Below, piece after piece: positions 1 to 5,614 of a stretch of DNA of 53,509 nt. The notes under the pieces are model-generated. The model did not search any database and had not been told where the DNA came from. It worked only from the letters and a program-made list of their open reading frames with translations. Numbering within the stretch: the stretch's first letter is position 1; the number at the start of each line of letters is the position of its first letter. The translations under genes and the position numbers were made by a program. The stretch is from assembly GCA_017445385.1 (NCBI GenBank), contig JAFSUG010000005.1, positions 1 through 53,509 of the forward strand, written 5' to 3'. Source of the DNA: Oscillospiraceae bacterium. Its GTDB lineage: Bacteria > Bacillota > Clostridia > Oscillospirales > Oscillospiraceae.

Positions 1-50
1 AATATGCCGCAGGCATATTTCCCCGGCCAACAGTTCAGCAAGCGCTGATT
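1..50. repeat. Palindromic repeat, copy 1 (cut by window edge)
   Basis: This stretch matches positions 155-204 with one mismatch (g at 25 against a at 179). It contains the right arm and loop of a palindrome whose arms read gaaatatgcc and ggcatatttc around a gca loop, followed by a shared tail ending in agcgctgatt. The left arm lies partly outside the window. Confidence 0.8.
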
Positions 51-65
51 GCAATACAAGTTTTC

Positions 66-92
66 AAAAGCTCCCGAAATTCGGGAGCTTTT
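66..92. terminator. Bidirectional rho-independent terminator-like hairpin
   Basis: Arms agctcccgaa and ttcgggagct form a near-perfect stem flanked by A and T tracts. It would terminate a gene entering from the left edge. No gene is visible in 1-300 apart from repeats and hairpins. Confidence 0.65.
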
Positions 93-143
93 GCTTTATA
101 TGTCGCTTGCTTCCTGCGGGTCCTCGCGGCATAGCCGCTGCGG

Positions 144-204
144 TTGGCCGGGGAAATATGCCGCAGGCATATTTCCCCAGCCAACAGTTCAGCAAGCGCT
201 GATT
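144..204. repeat. Palindromic repeat, copy 2 (complete)
   Basis: The palindrome spans 144-184, with arms ttggc plus ggggaaatatgcc, a gca loop, then ggcatatttcccc plus gccaa. A tail to 204 is identical to copy 1. The single mismatch to copy 1 falls at the one unpaired stem position (149/179); copy 1 would pair there. This looks like a REP- or MITE-like intergenic element. Confidence 0.75.
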
Positions 205-219
205 ATTCTGCTGTATACA

Positions 220-254
220 AAAAAGCCACAATGCCAAAGCGTTGTGGCTTTTTG
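220..254. terminator. Terminator-like hairpin upstream of hicAB
   Basis: Stem aaaagccacaa / ttgtggctttt with a T tract at 250-254 lies just before the hicA promoter. It insulates hicAB from transcription coming from the left. Confidence 0.65.
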
Positions 255-269
255 TTTCCTGTTTTGCGC

Positions 270-298
270 TTGACAAATGCGCAATAAATGCGCATAAT
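270..298 (+). promoter_or_regulatory. hicAB promoter with TGCGCA operator candidates
   Basis: TTGACA at 270-275 and CATAAT at 293-298 are separated by 17 bp. The spacer holds two direct repeats, aaatgcgca at 275-283 and 286-294, each containing the palindrome TGCGCA, 11 bp or one helical turn apart. HicB antitoxins of the DNA-binding kind autoregulate, so these are plausible HicB operator half-sites. Confidence 0.6.
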
Positions 299-309
299 AT
301 TTGCAAGAG

Positions 310-489
310 GTGAGTATAATAAAACGGAAAGATTTATTGAAGCGTTTTTATAAGCATGGATGGCGGATTGCACGAGAAGGCAATAGCCATACAATCATTA
401 CTGACGGTCAACATGTTGAACCAATTCCAAGACACAAAGAAATCAACGAAGAACTCGCCAAAATGCTTATTAAAAAGCACAGATTGTAA
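310..489 (+). CDS. hicA: HicA-type mRNA interferase toxin
   Basis: Small basic protein of about 59 residues with the HicA/YcfA fold signature: KRKDLLKRFYKHGW, then GNSHTII carrying the catalytic His, then a PIPRHKEIN segment. HicA toxins cleave mRNA and tmRNA and are neutralised by the HicB encoded next, 28 bp downstream. The start is uncertain. A TTG at 301 is also open, but the promoter at 270-298 would begin transcription near 304-306, so the GTG at 310 is preferred. That start has almost no room for a ribosome site, because the only purine stretch (gaggtg, 307-312) overlaps it. The mRNA may be nearly leaderless, or initiation may be weak by design. The family call is firm and the start is not. 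Confidence 0.85.
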   Translation: MSIIKRKDLLKRFYKHGWRIAREGNSHTIITDGQHVEPIPRHKEINEELAKMLIKKHRL

Positions 490-517
490 TCGTTTAGTCA
501 AAGGAGGCTTTCAGAGA

Positions 518-907
518 ATGAAAACAGCATATCCAATCATTTTGACGCCTTGCGATTCAGGCTATCTTGTTCATGTTCCCGATCTGAATATTGATACAGA
601 AGGTCATGATATTGCAGACGCGCTCTATATGGCGATAGACGCGATCTCCCTCTGCGGAATTACCATGCAAGATCTCGGTCAAACAATACCGAAGCCGTCA
701 GCCGATTTACCTGACTGCGATGGAAATACAAAAGCGATGTTTGTACTCGTAGATTTTGATGCGTACCGCAAGGCAACTGACCAGCGCACAGTAAGAAAAA
801 ACGTATCTCTGCCGAGTTATCTGAATGATGCTGCAGAAAAAGCAGGGCTCAATTTTTCGCGCATTTTGCAAGAAGGGTTAAAGCACGAGCTTGGCATTGT
901 CTCATAG
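518..907 (+). CDS. hicB: HicB-type antitoxin
   Basis: A 129-residue protein beginning MKTAYPIILTPC, followed by the HicB core GYLVHVPDLNIDTEGHDIADALYMAIDAI. This is a degenerate RNase H-like fold that caps HicA. The C-terminus (SLPSYLNDAAEKAGLNFSRILQEGL) resembles a ribbon-helix-helix DNA-binding domain, which fits autoregulation at 270-298. The ATG at 518 follows aaggagg at 500-506. The reading frame stays open upstream to 356, but that part overlaps hicA out of frame and is not coding. hicA and hicB form one transcription unit ending at the hairpin at 942-973. Confidence 0.9.
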   Translation: MKTAYPIILTPCDSGYLVHVPDLNIDTEGHDIADALYMAIDAISLCGITMQDLGQTIPKPSADLPDCDGNTKAMFVLVDFDAYRKATDQRTVRKNVSLPSYLNDAAEKAGLNFSRILQEGLKHELGIVS

Positions 908-941
908 CAAGCAGCGCAATCTTCGCAAATACCGTCGCACG

Positions 942-973
942 AAAACCTCCAAAGCCGTTTGGCTTTGGAGGTT
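942..973. terminator. Bidirectional terminator, copy A
   Basis: Stem aaaacctccaaagcc / ggctttggaggttt lies between the convergent hicB and the 55-residue minus-strand gene. Its stem is identical to that of the hairpin at 1500-1533. Confidence 0.85.
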
Positions 974-974
974 T

Positions 975-1142
975 CTATTTTATCAGTTTTACAACGTCTT
1001 TCGGTTTCAGCGGATCACCGCCTGCCGCAAGCCACCCCGCTAAAAATGCGCTGCGCACAATTGCAAATAAAGCATTTTCCGCTTCGTCATATTCCGTGCG
1101 CTCAAGAAAATCGCCAAACGCTTTTTCAAAAATATCATTCAT
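975..1142 (-). CDS. Small hypothetical protein, 55 aa
   Basis: Protein beginning MNDIFEKAFGDFLERTEYDEAE and ending GDPLKPKDVVKLIK. I do not recognise a family. It is acidic in the N-terminal half, with a hydrophobic centre (ALFAIVRSAFLAGWLAAGG) that could be a buried helix or a short membrane segment. The start is chosen from ggaag five bases before ATG on the minus strand; an upstream ATG at 1187 would lie in the palindrome and has no ribosome site. It is divergent from the XRE regulator at 1256, with a 23-bp palindrome between them, so the regulator probably controls it. It is probably real because of the ribosome site, terminator and operator. Confidence 0.6.
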   Translation of the reverse strand: MNDIFEKAFGDFLERTEYDEAENALFAIVRSAFLAGWLAAGGDPLKPKDVVKLIK

Positions 1143-1165
1143 TTTTCTTCCACACTTTTCTTTTA

Positions 1166-1188
1166 TTTGACATTTACTAAATGTCAAA
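1166..1188. promoter_or_regulatory. Perfect palindrome, probable operator
   Basis: Arms tttgacattt and aaatgtcaaa surround a 3-bp centre. It contains a TTGACA -35 element on each strand (1167-1172 forward; complement of 1183-1188), so a bound regulator would block both divergent genes. The XRE-family protein encoded at 1256 is the obvious candidate. The forward -10 is probably TGTATA at 1191-1196. Confidence 0.7.
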
Positions 1189-1255
1189 TGTGTATATAAG
1201 GATACTCTATACTTTCATAAAAAGCAAGCACTGAATGTCATTAGAGGGTTTTCCT

Positions 1256-1501
1256 ATGTACAAGAACAAAGCAAGCACCGGTGAAAACAACCTATCGGGC
1301 CAAAAAATCCGCGCATTGCGGAAGGCGATGCCCGGAAATATATCGCAGAACGATTTTGCCGTTATGCTCCAAGTCCGTGGATTGGACTTAGACAAAAACG
1401 CGATTCAGCGCATTGAATGCGGCAAACGCTTCATAACGGACATTGAACTGAAAGTAATTGCAGAAGTTCTTCGCGTCACCGCAGATGAACTGCTAAACTA
1501 A
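1256..1501 (+). CDS. XRE-family transcriptional regulator, 81 aa
   Basis: Single helix-turn-helix domain: SGQKIRALRKAMPGNISQND, then FAVMLQVRGLDLDKNAIQRIE with the recognition helix, then ITDIELKVIAEVLRVTADELLN. This is the HTH_3/cro-C1 layout with the usual closing ADELL. The ATG at 1256 is chosen over the one at 1235 because agaggg at 1243-1248 sits seven bases before it. There is no additional ligand or protease domain, so it is a simple DNA-binding repressor, likely acting at the palindrome at 1166-1188 on itself and on the divergent 55-residue gene. Confidence 0.85.
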   Translation: MYKNKASTGENNLSGQKIRALRKAMPGNISQNDFAVMLQVRGLDLDKNAIQRIECGKRFITDIELKVIAEVLRVTADELLN

Positions 1502-1533
1502 AACCTCCAAAGCCGTTTGGCTTTGGAGGTTTT
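1500..1533. terminator. Bidirectional terminator, copy B
   Basis: Same stem as the hairpin at 942-973, followed by TTTTTT. It serves the XRE gene on the plus strand and azlD on the minus strand. Confidence 0.85.
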
Positions 1534-1534
1534 T

Positions 1535-1837
1535 TCATACAATGCTCATCACGAGCGTTGCGATGCAGGCAACGGCGGCGGAGAGGAAAAGATTTTTTGA
1601 AAACCACGCCGTTACTCCGGAGGCAACCAGCGAGACGAGCCCGACCATCGGATTTTCCGAGATATGGAGAATTGCCGGAACCGTCATCACGGCAAGCGTA
1701 ACGTACGGCAGATAATACAGCACCGAGCGAATGAATCGGCTTTTGATCTGCCTGCGGATCAGCGTAAGCGGCAGTGCACGGATCACAAAGCTGACCACGC
1801 CCATCACAAGGATGGAAAGCCAAGCGGACTGCGTCAT
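1535..1837 (-). CDS. azlD: AzlD-type branched-chain amino acid exporter subunit
   Basis: A 100-residue integral membrane protein with about four hydrophobic segments. It starts MTQSAWLSILVMGVVSFVIRALPLTL and includes the family's RxLP motif after helix 1. AzlD works with AzlC as a two-component exporter of branched-chain amino acids and their analogues (AzlCD/BrnEF family). Its ATG overlaps the azlC stop (ATGA, 1834-1837), so translation is coupled. It ends directly at the terminator at 1500-1533. Confidence 0.88.
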   Translation of the reverse strand: MTQSAWLSILVMGVVSFVIRALPLTLIRRQIKSRFIRSVLYYLPYVTLAVMTVPAILHISENPMVGLVSLVASGVTAWFSKNLFLSAAVACIATLVMSIV

Positions 1838-2568
1838 TGCGCCACCTCCTCATCATGCGGCATCAGAATTGCCGCAGCAGCGGAGATCACAACCGTCAGC
1901 ACGATTACGCGATAGCTCTCATAGCCGCTGACGCGCGCGGAGAGCGCGGCAAACGCCGGAATGATATCCGTGAGCCAGCTGATCAGCAGGCTCGCCGCAA
2001 CGACGAGAATCAGCCGCTTATCTGCGCGGCAGGGCGGAATAATGACCGCGAGGAACATTCCGTAAATCGCGGCGCTGAGCGCAGTGACCGCAAGCGCAGG
2101 CAGCAGCTCCCCTGCCACGATTCCAAGCGCCGTTCCGAGCGCCCACGAAGGAATCGCCGAAAGCGCGGCTCCATAGAGATATGCCGGATCGAGATACCCC
2201 GGGTAGGCAACGGAAACGCCGAACAGCTCATCGGTCACGCAAAAGCCGATGACCATGCGCTGCCAAACAGAAAGCTCGGGACGGATCTTTTGCGAAAGCG
2301 CCGTGCTCATCAGCAGATACCGCGCGTTCGCAACCAGCATAAACAGCGCAAGCAGCCAGAGCGTATTTCCGGCGCCGATGGAGATCAGTCCTGCCTTCTC
2401 CCCTGCGGACGCATGGGTGACAAAGCTCATCACATAGCCCTGAAACCAGTTCAGTCCTGCCTGCTTGGCGTGGATACCGAGCGAAAACGCCACAACGAAA
2501 TACCCAAGCGCAATAGGGATCCCATCGCGCATACCGCGCAGAAAAATCTTGGATTTAGTTTGCTGCAT
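1834..2568 (-). CDS. azlC: AzlC-type branched-chain amino acid exporter
   Basis: A 244-residue polytopic membrane protein. It has the AzlC signature near the N-terminus (RGMRDGIPIALGYFVVAFSLG, residues 11-31) and the FCVTDELFGVS motif near residue 110. Length matches the family. It forms the exporter with AzlD. The start is supported by ggaggg five bases before ATG. It lies downstream of the phosphoribosyltransferase on the same strand, separated by a hairpin at 2586-2612, so expression is either by readthrough or from an unseen promoter. Confidence 0.92.
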   Translation of the reverse strand: MQQTKSKIFLRGMRDGIPIALGYFVVAFSLGIHAKQAGLNWFQGYVMSFVTHASAGEKAGLISIGAGNTLWLLALFMLVANARYLLMSTALSQKIRPELSVWQRMVIGFCVTDELFGVSVAYPGYLDPAYLYGAALSAIPSWALGTALGIVAGELLPALAVTALSAAIYGMFLAVIIPPCRADKRLILVVAASLLISWLTDIIPAFAALSARVSGYESYRVIVLTVVISAAAAILMPHDEEVAQ

Positions 2569-2585
2569 AAACCCTCCGAAATGAG

Positions 2586-2612
2586 AAACATCCGCCGCAA
2601 GGGCGGATGTTT
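2586..2612. terminator. Hairpin between the phosphoribosyltransferase gene and azlC
   Basis: Stem aaacatccgcc / gggcggatgttt with a gcaa loop, only 4 bp past the phosphoribosyltransferase stop. The T tract is short, so termination may be partial. Confidence 0.6.
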
Positions 2613-2616
2613 GATC

Positions 2617-3171
2617 TTACGCCTTGACCGTGCCGTCCGCGTTGAAGACCGGCAGCTTTTCCAGATAAATCAGATCGTCGCGCGCCTGCGCGTCGCCCTC
2701 GGCAAGGATCGCCATACGGCCGCAGATGATGCCGCCGGCAGCTTCAACAAGCTGCTCCAGCGCGGAGAGCGATTCGCCTGTGGAGATCACGTCGTCCACG
2801 ATCAAAATCTTTTTGCCCTTCATCAGCTCCGCATCATCGCCGTCAAGATAGAGATGCTGCTCATCCGCGGTTGTGATGGAATGAACCTTCACATCAAGCA
2901 CGTTGCGCATATAGAGCTTCGGCATTTTTCGCGCAAGCAGATACTTATTCTGCCCGCTCTGGCGCGCCATTGCGTAAACAAGCGGAATGCCCTTGGACTC
3001 CGCCGTAATCATATAATCGTATTCCGGCGCGCGCTTCAGAAGCTCTTTCGCGCAGTGCTCGGTCAGCTCTACGTCGCCGAAGATAACAAACGCCCCAATA
3101 TACAGCGAATCGTTCACGCGGCAGATCGGAAGATCGCGTTCCAATCCGGCAATCGTCATTCTGTGGTACAT
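2617..3171 (-). CDS. Phosphoribosyltransferase family protein (APRT-like)
   Basis: A 184-residue protein with the PRPP-binding motif ILIVDDVISTGESL near residues 127-140. The segments MTIAGLERDLPICRVNDSLYIGAFVIFGD and TAESKGIPLVYAMARQ are typical of a Clostridia group annotated as adenine phosphoribosyltransferase-like. Such enzymes transfer phosphoribose from PRPP to a purine base. The substrate here is not certain, because the N-terminal region differs from classical Apt. The start at 3171 (MYHRM) follows a gggag site; the frame is open to 3243 but lacks a site there. It has its own promoter at 3205-3233. Confidence 0.8.
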   Translation of the reverse strand: MYHRMTIAGLERDLPICRVNDSLYIGAFVIFGDVELTEHCAKELLKRAPEYDYMITAESKGIPLVYAMARQSGQNKYLLARKMPKLYMRNVLDVKVHSITTADEQHLYLDGDDAELMKGKKILIVDDVISTGESLSALEQLVEAAGGIICGRMAILAEGDAQARDDLIYLEKLPVFNADGTVKA

Positions 3172-3204
3172 GTTCCACACTCCCCTGTTCAAATTCCGCC
3201 AGTT

Positions 3205-3233
3205 ATTATAGTGGAATTTTGTCTGCTTGTCAA
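3205..3233 (-). promoter_or_regulatory. Promoter of the phosphoribosyltransferase gene
   Basis: On the minus strand TTGACA (3228-3233) and TATAAT (3205-3210) are 17 bp apart, a perfect consensus. An inverted repeat aaattcc (3191-3197) and ggaattt (3212-3218) brackets the -10 and could be a repressor site. Confidence 0.75.
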
Positions 3234-3264
3234 TTATATACATAGCGATAAAGGGGGCTTATTC

Positions 3265-3642
3265 ATGGAACATTTCGGAACGCTCACCGTTTACGCCTAC
3301 ACGTCAGACGCGCGCATTCCGCTTTCCGGCGCGGAGGTAACCGTTAAGCGCGATCTTTCTGCCGACGCGCCCATTATTGCCGCGCTCACAACCGACGCAG
3401 ACGGCTACACCGCGCCGCTCCGCCTGGAAACGCCGGCGCTTGCGGAAAGCTGCTGCCCCGGGCAGGCTACGCCGTATGCCGCCGTTTCGATCACGGTTCG
3501 CCTTAAGGGATATGAAACGCAATCGGCGGAAGGCGTACAGATTTTCCCGGATACCGACACCGTGCAGGGCTTTCGTATGATCCCTGCGCCGTCACTGCCC
3601 TACGACCGCGCGCCGTATGATACACCGGCGCAAAATCTATAA
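3265..3642 (+). CDS. SleC pro-region-like protein, 125 aa, encoded separately
   Basis: A 125-residue protein (MEHFGTLTVYAYTSDARIPL to TPAQNL) with a carboxypeptidase-regulatory-like beta-sandwich pattern: GTLTVYAYTSDARIPLSGAE, then TDADGYTAPL, then LKGYETQSAEGVQIFPDT. From memory this matches the N-terminal pro-region of clostridial SleC, the spore cortex-lytic enzyme, which begins with a similar TVSIIDATNLRPI segment and has a similar GVQIYSDT segment. Here it stops at 3642, one base before the start of the SleC-like body, in a different frame. There is no signal peptide. The ATG follows ggggg at 3253-3257. Whether it is a natural separate subunit or the product of an old frameshift is discussed in the findings. 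Confidence 0.75.
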   Translation: MEHFGTLTVYAYTSDARIPLSGAEVTVKRDLSADAPIIAALTTDADGYTAPLRLETPALAESCCPGQATPYAAVSITVRLKGYETQSAEGVQIFPDTDTVQGFRMIPAPSLPYDRAPYDTPAQNL

Positions 3643-3643
3643 C

Positions 3644-4981
3644 ATGGCGATCACGCTGCCTTACATTCCCGAAACCATCACCGTACATCTCGGACCGCCG
3701 AATTCCGATGCGCCGAACGTAACGGTGAATTATCTGGACTATCTGAAAAACGTTGTAGCCGGCGAGATCTACCCGACTTGGGAAGTAAGCGCCATTCGCG
3801 CAAACGTGCTTGCTATCAACTCCTATGCGCTCAACCGCGTCTATACCGAATACTACCGCAGCCGCGGCTACGACTTCGACATCACCTCCACGACCGCGTT
3901 CGATCAAAGTTATTCCTACGGGCGCAGCACGTTTGAAACAACCGACCAAATCGTGGAAGAACTGTTCGATACCTACATCCGCAGGCAGGGCTTTACCGAG
4001 CCGCTTGCGGCAAAATTCTGCAACGGCACAACCGTGACCTGCGCAGGACTCAGCCAATGGGGCTCGCAGGAGCTTGCGCAGCAGGGGCTGAACTCTTTTG
4101 AGATCCTGCAAACCTACTACGGCGACAACATTGAGCTTGTTACCGACGCGCCGATCCGAGGCATCGAGCCATCCTACCCCGGAACACCCTTGCAACGCGG
4201 CTCGAGCGGAACGGAAGTGCTTGTGATGCAGCTTGTGCTCAACCGCATCAGCCAAAACTATCCCTCGATCCCGAAAATCACGCCCGACGGCATATTCGGG
4301 CCGCAGACGGAAGAAGCGGTAAAAACCTTTCAGCGCGTATTCGGGCTGACTGCCGACGGCATCGTCGGCAGGGCGACGTGGTATCAGATCGTGCGGATTT
4401 ACGTTGCCGTAAAGCAGCTTGCCGAGCTGCAATCGGAGGGGCTGAACTATTATCTGATCGCATCCGCTCCGGCAGATCCGCTCCGTCTCGGCGATATGGG
4501 GCAGGAAGTTGCGCAGATGCAGTATATGCTGGACGTTATGAGCCGGTTTGACGATGAGCTGCCGCACGTTCCCGCGCGCGGAACGTACGGCGAAGAAACG
4601 GCGCAGGCGGTTTCCGCATTTCAGCAGCTCCACCATCTGCCCGTAACAGGTCAGGTAGACGCGCAGACCTGGAACAGTCTTTGCGACTGCTATCTCGGCG
4701 TGGAGCGCGAGGTGCTGCGCAATCCGCATCTCTTCCCTTCGCCGCCGGAAAAAGCGGCGCAGTCAACGCTTGCGCTGCAGCGGCAGCTCAAGGAGCTTGC
4801 GCATCGCATCCCCTATATCCGCGGCGTTCGCGTAAACGGCAGGGGCGACCGATCAACGCGCCTTGCGCTGATGGACGCACAGACGCTCGGTCACTTGCCG
4901 CGCACGGGCAAAGCCGATGAACGAACGCGCAAATGGATCGCCGAGCTGCTCGACGACGTACACGCGACGATCATCCACTGA
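3644..4981 (+). CDS. sleC: SleC-type cortex-lytic protein: SpoIID-like domain plus peptidoglycan-binding repeats
   Basis: A 445-residue protein without signal peptide. Residues about 1-175 form a SpoIID/LytB-like domain: VTVNYLDYLKNVVAGEIYPTW with the catalytic-type Glu, then IRANVLAINSYALNRVYTEY, then FCNGTTVTCAGLSQWGSQEL. Then come a PG_binding_1 repeat (LQRGSSGTEVLVMQLVLNRI to DGIVGRATW, about 185-245), a second (LRLGDMGQEVAQMQYML to VTGQVDAQTWNSL, about 280-345) and a weaker third near the end. This is the order in clostridial SleC, which degrades spore cortex peptidoglycan at germination, although SleC usually has one PG-binding repeat. The ATG at 3644 lies 2 nt after the upstream stop, so translation is probably coupled. 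No strong ribosome site is visible. Confidence 0.8.
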   Translation: MAITLPYIPETITVHLGPPNSDAPNVTVNYLDYLKNVVAGEIYPTWEVSAIRANVLAINSYALNRVYTEYYRSRGYDFDITSTTAFDQSYSYGRSTFETTDQIVEELFDTYIRRQGFTEPLAAKFCNGTTVTCAGLSQWGSQELAQQGLNSFEILQTYYGDNIELVTDAPIRGIEPSYPGTPLQRGSSGTEVLVMQLVLNRISQNYPSIPKITPDGIFGPQTEEAVKTFQRVFGLTADGIVGRATWYQIVRIYVAVKQLAELQSEGLNYYLIASAPADPLRLGDMGQEVAQMQYMLDVMSRFDDELPHVPARGTYGEETAQAVSAFQQLHHLPVTGQVDAQTWNSLCDCYLGVEREVLRNPHLFPSPPEKAAQSTLALQRQLKELAHRIPYIRGVRVNGRGDRSTRLALMDAQTLGHLPRTGKADERTRKWIAELLDDVHATIIH

Positions 4982-5276
4982 TATACGCAGCAAATTTTAC
5001 AAAGCACCGGTTCTCCGGCACAACGAGAATCCCGTCTGTCGCCTTTCGCATTTTAACCAAAACACAGCGAAACACCGACCCATCGCTGCAACAATCACAA
5101 TAATCCTGAAGAAATTGGCGATCTGCGCATAAATCAAATATAAAGTTCTCATAATCCATTTTCCCTAAAAGTACGGTTGCCGCAATCATATAGGCATGCT
5201 CCTGCTCTATAAAATGCGGTTTTCGCAAATCATCAATTGTCCGTGGATGTTGAATAAAAAATGCTGTTTTTCCCAT
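4971..5276 (-). CDS. Hypothetical protein, 101 aa
   Basis: Protein beginning MGKTAFFIQHPRTIDDLRKPHFIEQEHAYMIAA and ending VVPENRCFVKFAAYISG. I cannot name a family with confidence. It is rich in Cys (FDLCADRQFLQDYCDCCSD, FRCVLV, ENRCF), soluble, and has no signal peptide. The start follows aggagaa seven bases upstream. Its last 11 nt overlap the tail of the SleC-like gene on the other strand, and no terminator lies between them. It is divergent from the ribbon-helix-helix regulator at 5385, which suggests control by that regulator. Confidence 0.65.
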   Translation of the reverse strand: MGKTAFFIQHPRTIDDLRKPHFIEQEHAYMIAATVLLGKMDYENFIFDLCADRQFLQDYCDCCSDGSVFRCVLVKMRKATDGILVVPENRCFVKFAAYISG

Positions 5277-5338
5277 ATGTGCTTCTCCTAAAATATTTTG
5301 TACTTAATTTGAGTACACTATAACCAAGATAGCACAAT

Positions 5339-5370
5339 CTTCAAATAAACTCAAATTATCTTATTTGAAG
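5339..5370. promoter_or_regulatory. Inverted repeat in divergent intergenic region, probable operator
   Basis: Perfect 10-bp arms cttcaaataa (5339-5348) and ttatttgaag (5361-5370) are separated by 12 bp. A second inverted repeat, tgtact / agtaca, lies at 5299-5317. Both sit between the divergent 101-residue gene and the RHH regulator gene, and the first overlaps a minus-strand -35 (TTGAAG) for a TATAGT -10. Confidence 0.65.
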
Positions 5371-5384
5371 TACGGAGATTTCAT

Positions 5385-5573
5385 ATGCCGAATACGAAAA
5401 AGGAAAAGCATCTCGGGATTCGAATTGACGATGCGCTGCATTATAAGCTGCACTATATTTCTGACTATTATGGAAGATCAGCAAACGGACAAATCCTTTA
5501 TTTGGCAAGAAAAGCCATCGAGGAATTTGAAGAAAAACACGGCAAAATCGAACTTCCAAGCGAAAAAGGATGA
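5385..5573 (+). CDS. Ribbon-helix-helix (Arc-like) DNA-binding protein, 62 aa
   Basis: The beta strand KHLGIRIDDALHYKLHYIS is followed by the two helices YYGRSANGQILYLARKAIEEFEEKHGKIE. This is the Arc/MetJ ribbon-helix-helix layout, including the turn before the second helix (SANGQI). Such proteins dimerise and insert the ribbon in the major groove at short inverted or direct repeats. The start at 5385 has ggag at 5374-5377, seven bases upstream. It probably regulates itself and the divergent 101-residue gene through the palindromes at 5299-5370. It ends at the hairpin at 5563-5604, whose left arm begins inside its last codons. Confidence 0.8.
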   Translation: MPNTKKEKHLGIRIDDALHYKLHYISDYYGRSANGQILYLARKAIEEFEEKHGKIELPSEKG

Positions 5574-5604
5574 GCCTTTTCATTTGAAAAGGCTCATCCT
5601 TTTT
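5563..5604. terminator. Bidirectional terminator
   Basis: An 18-bp stem aaaaaggatgagcctttt / aaaaggctcatccttttt shared by the RHH gene and the convergent DUF1846 gene. Confidence 0.9.
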
Positions 5605-5614
5605 CATTTTAAGA

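Noticed and set aside
49-306. Small ORFs on both strands across the left-edge repeats
   Set aside because: They consist of palindrome and terminator sequence and have no ribosome sites.
1837-3264. Long plus-strand open frame upstream of the 125-aa SleC pro-region-like gene
   Set aside because: It is antisense to azlC and the phosphoribosyltransferase, Arg/His-rich and motif-free. The true start at 3265 has a ribosome site.
3503-4729. 408-codon minus-strand frame under the SleC-like gene
   Set aside because: Shadow of a domain-rich gene; no start signals and no recognisable protein.
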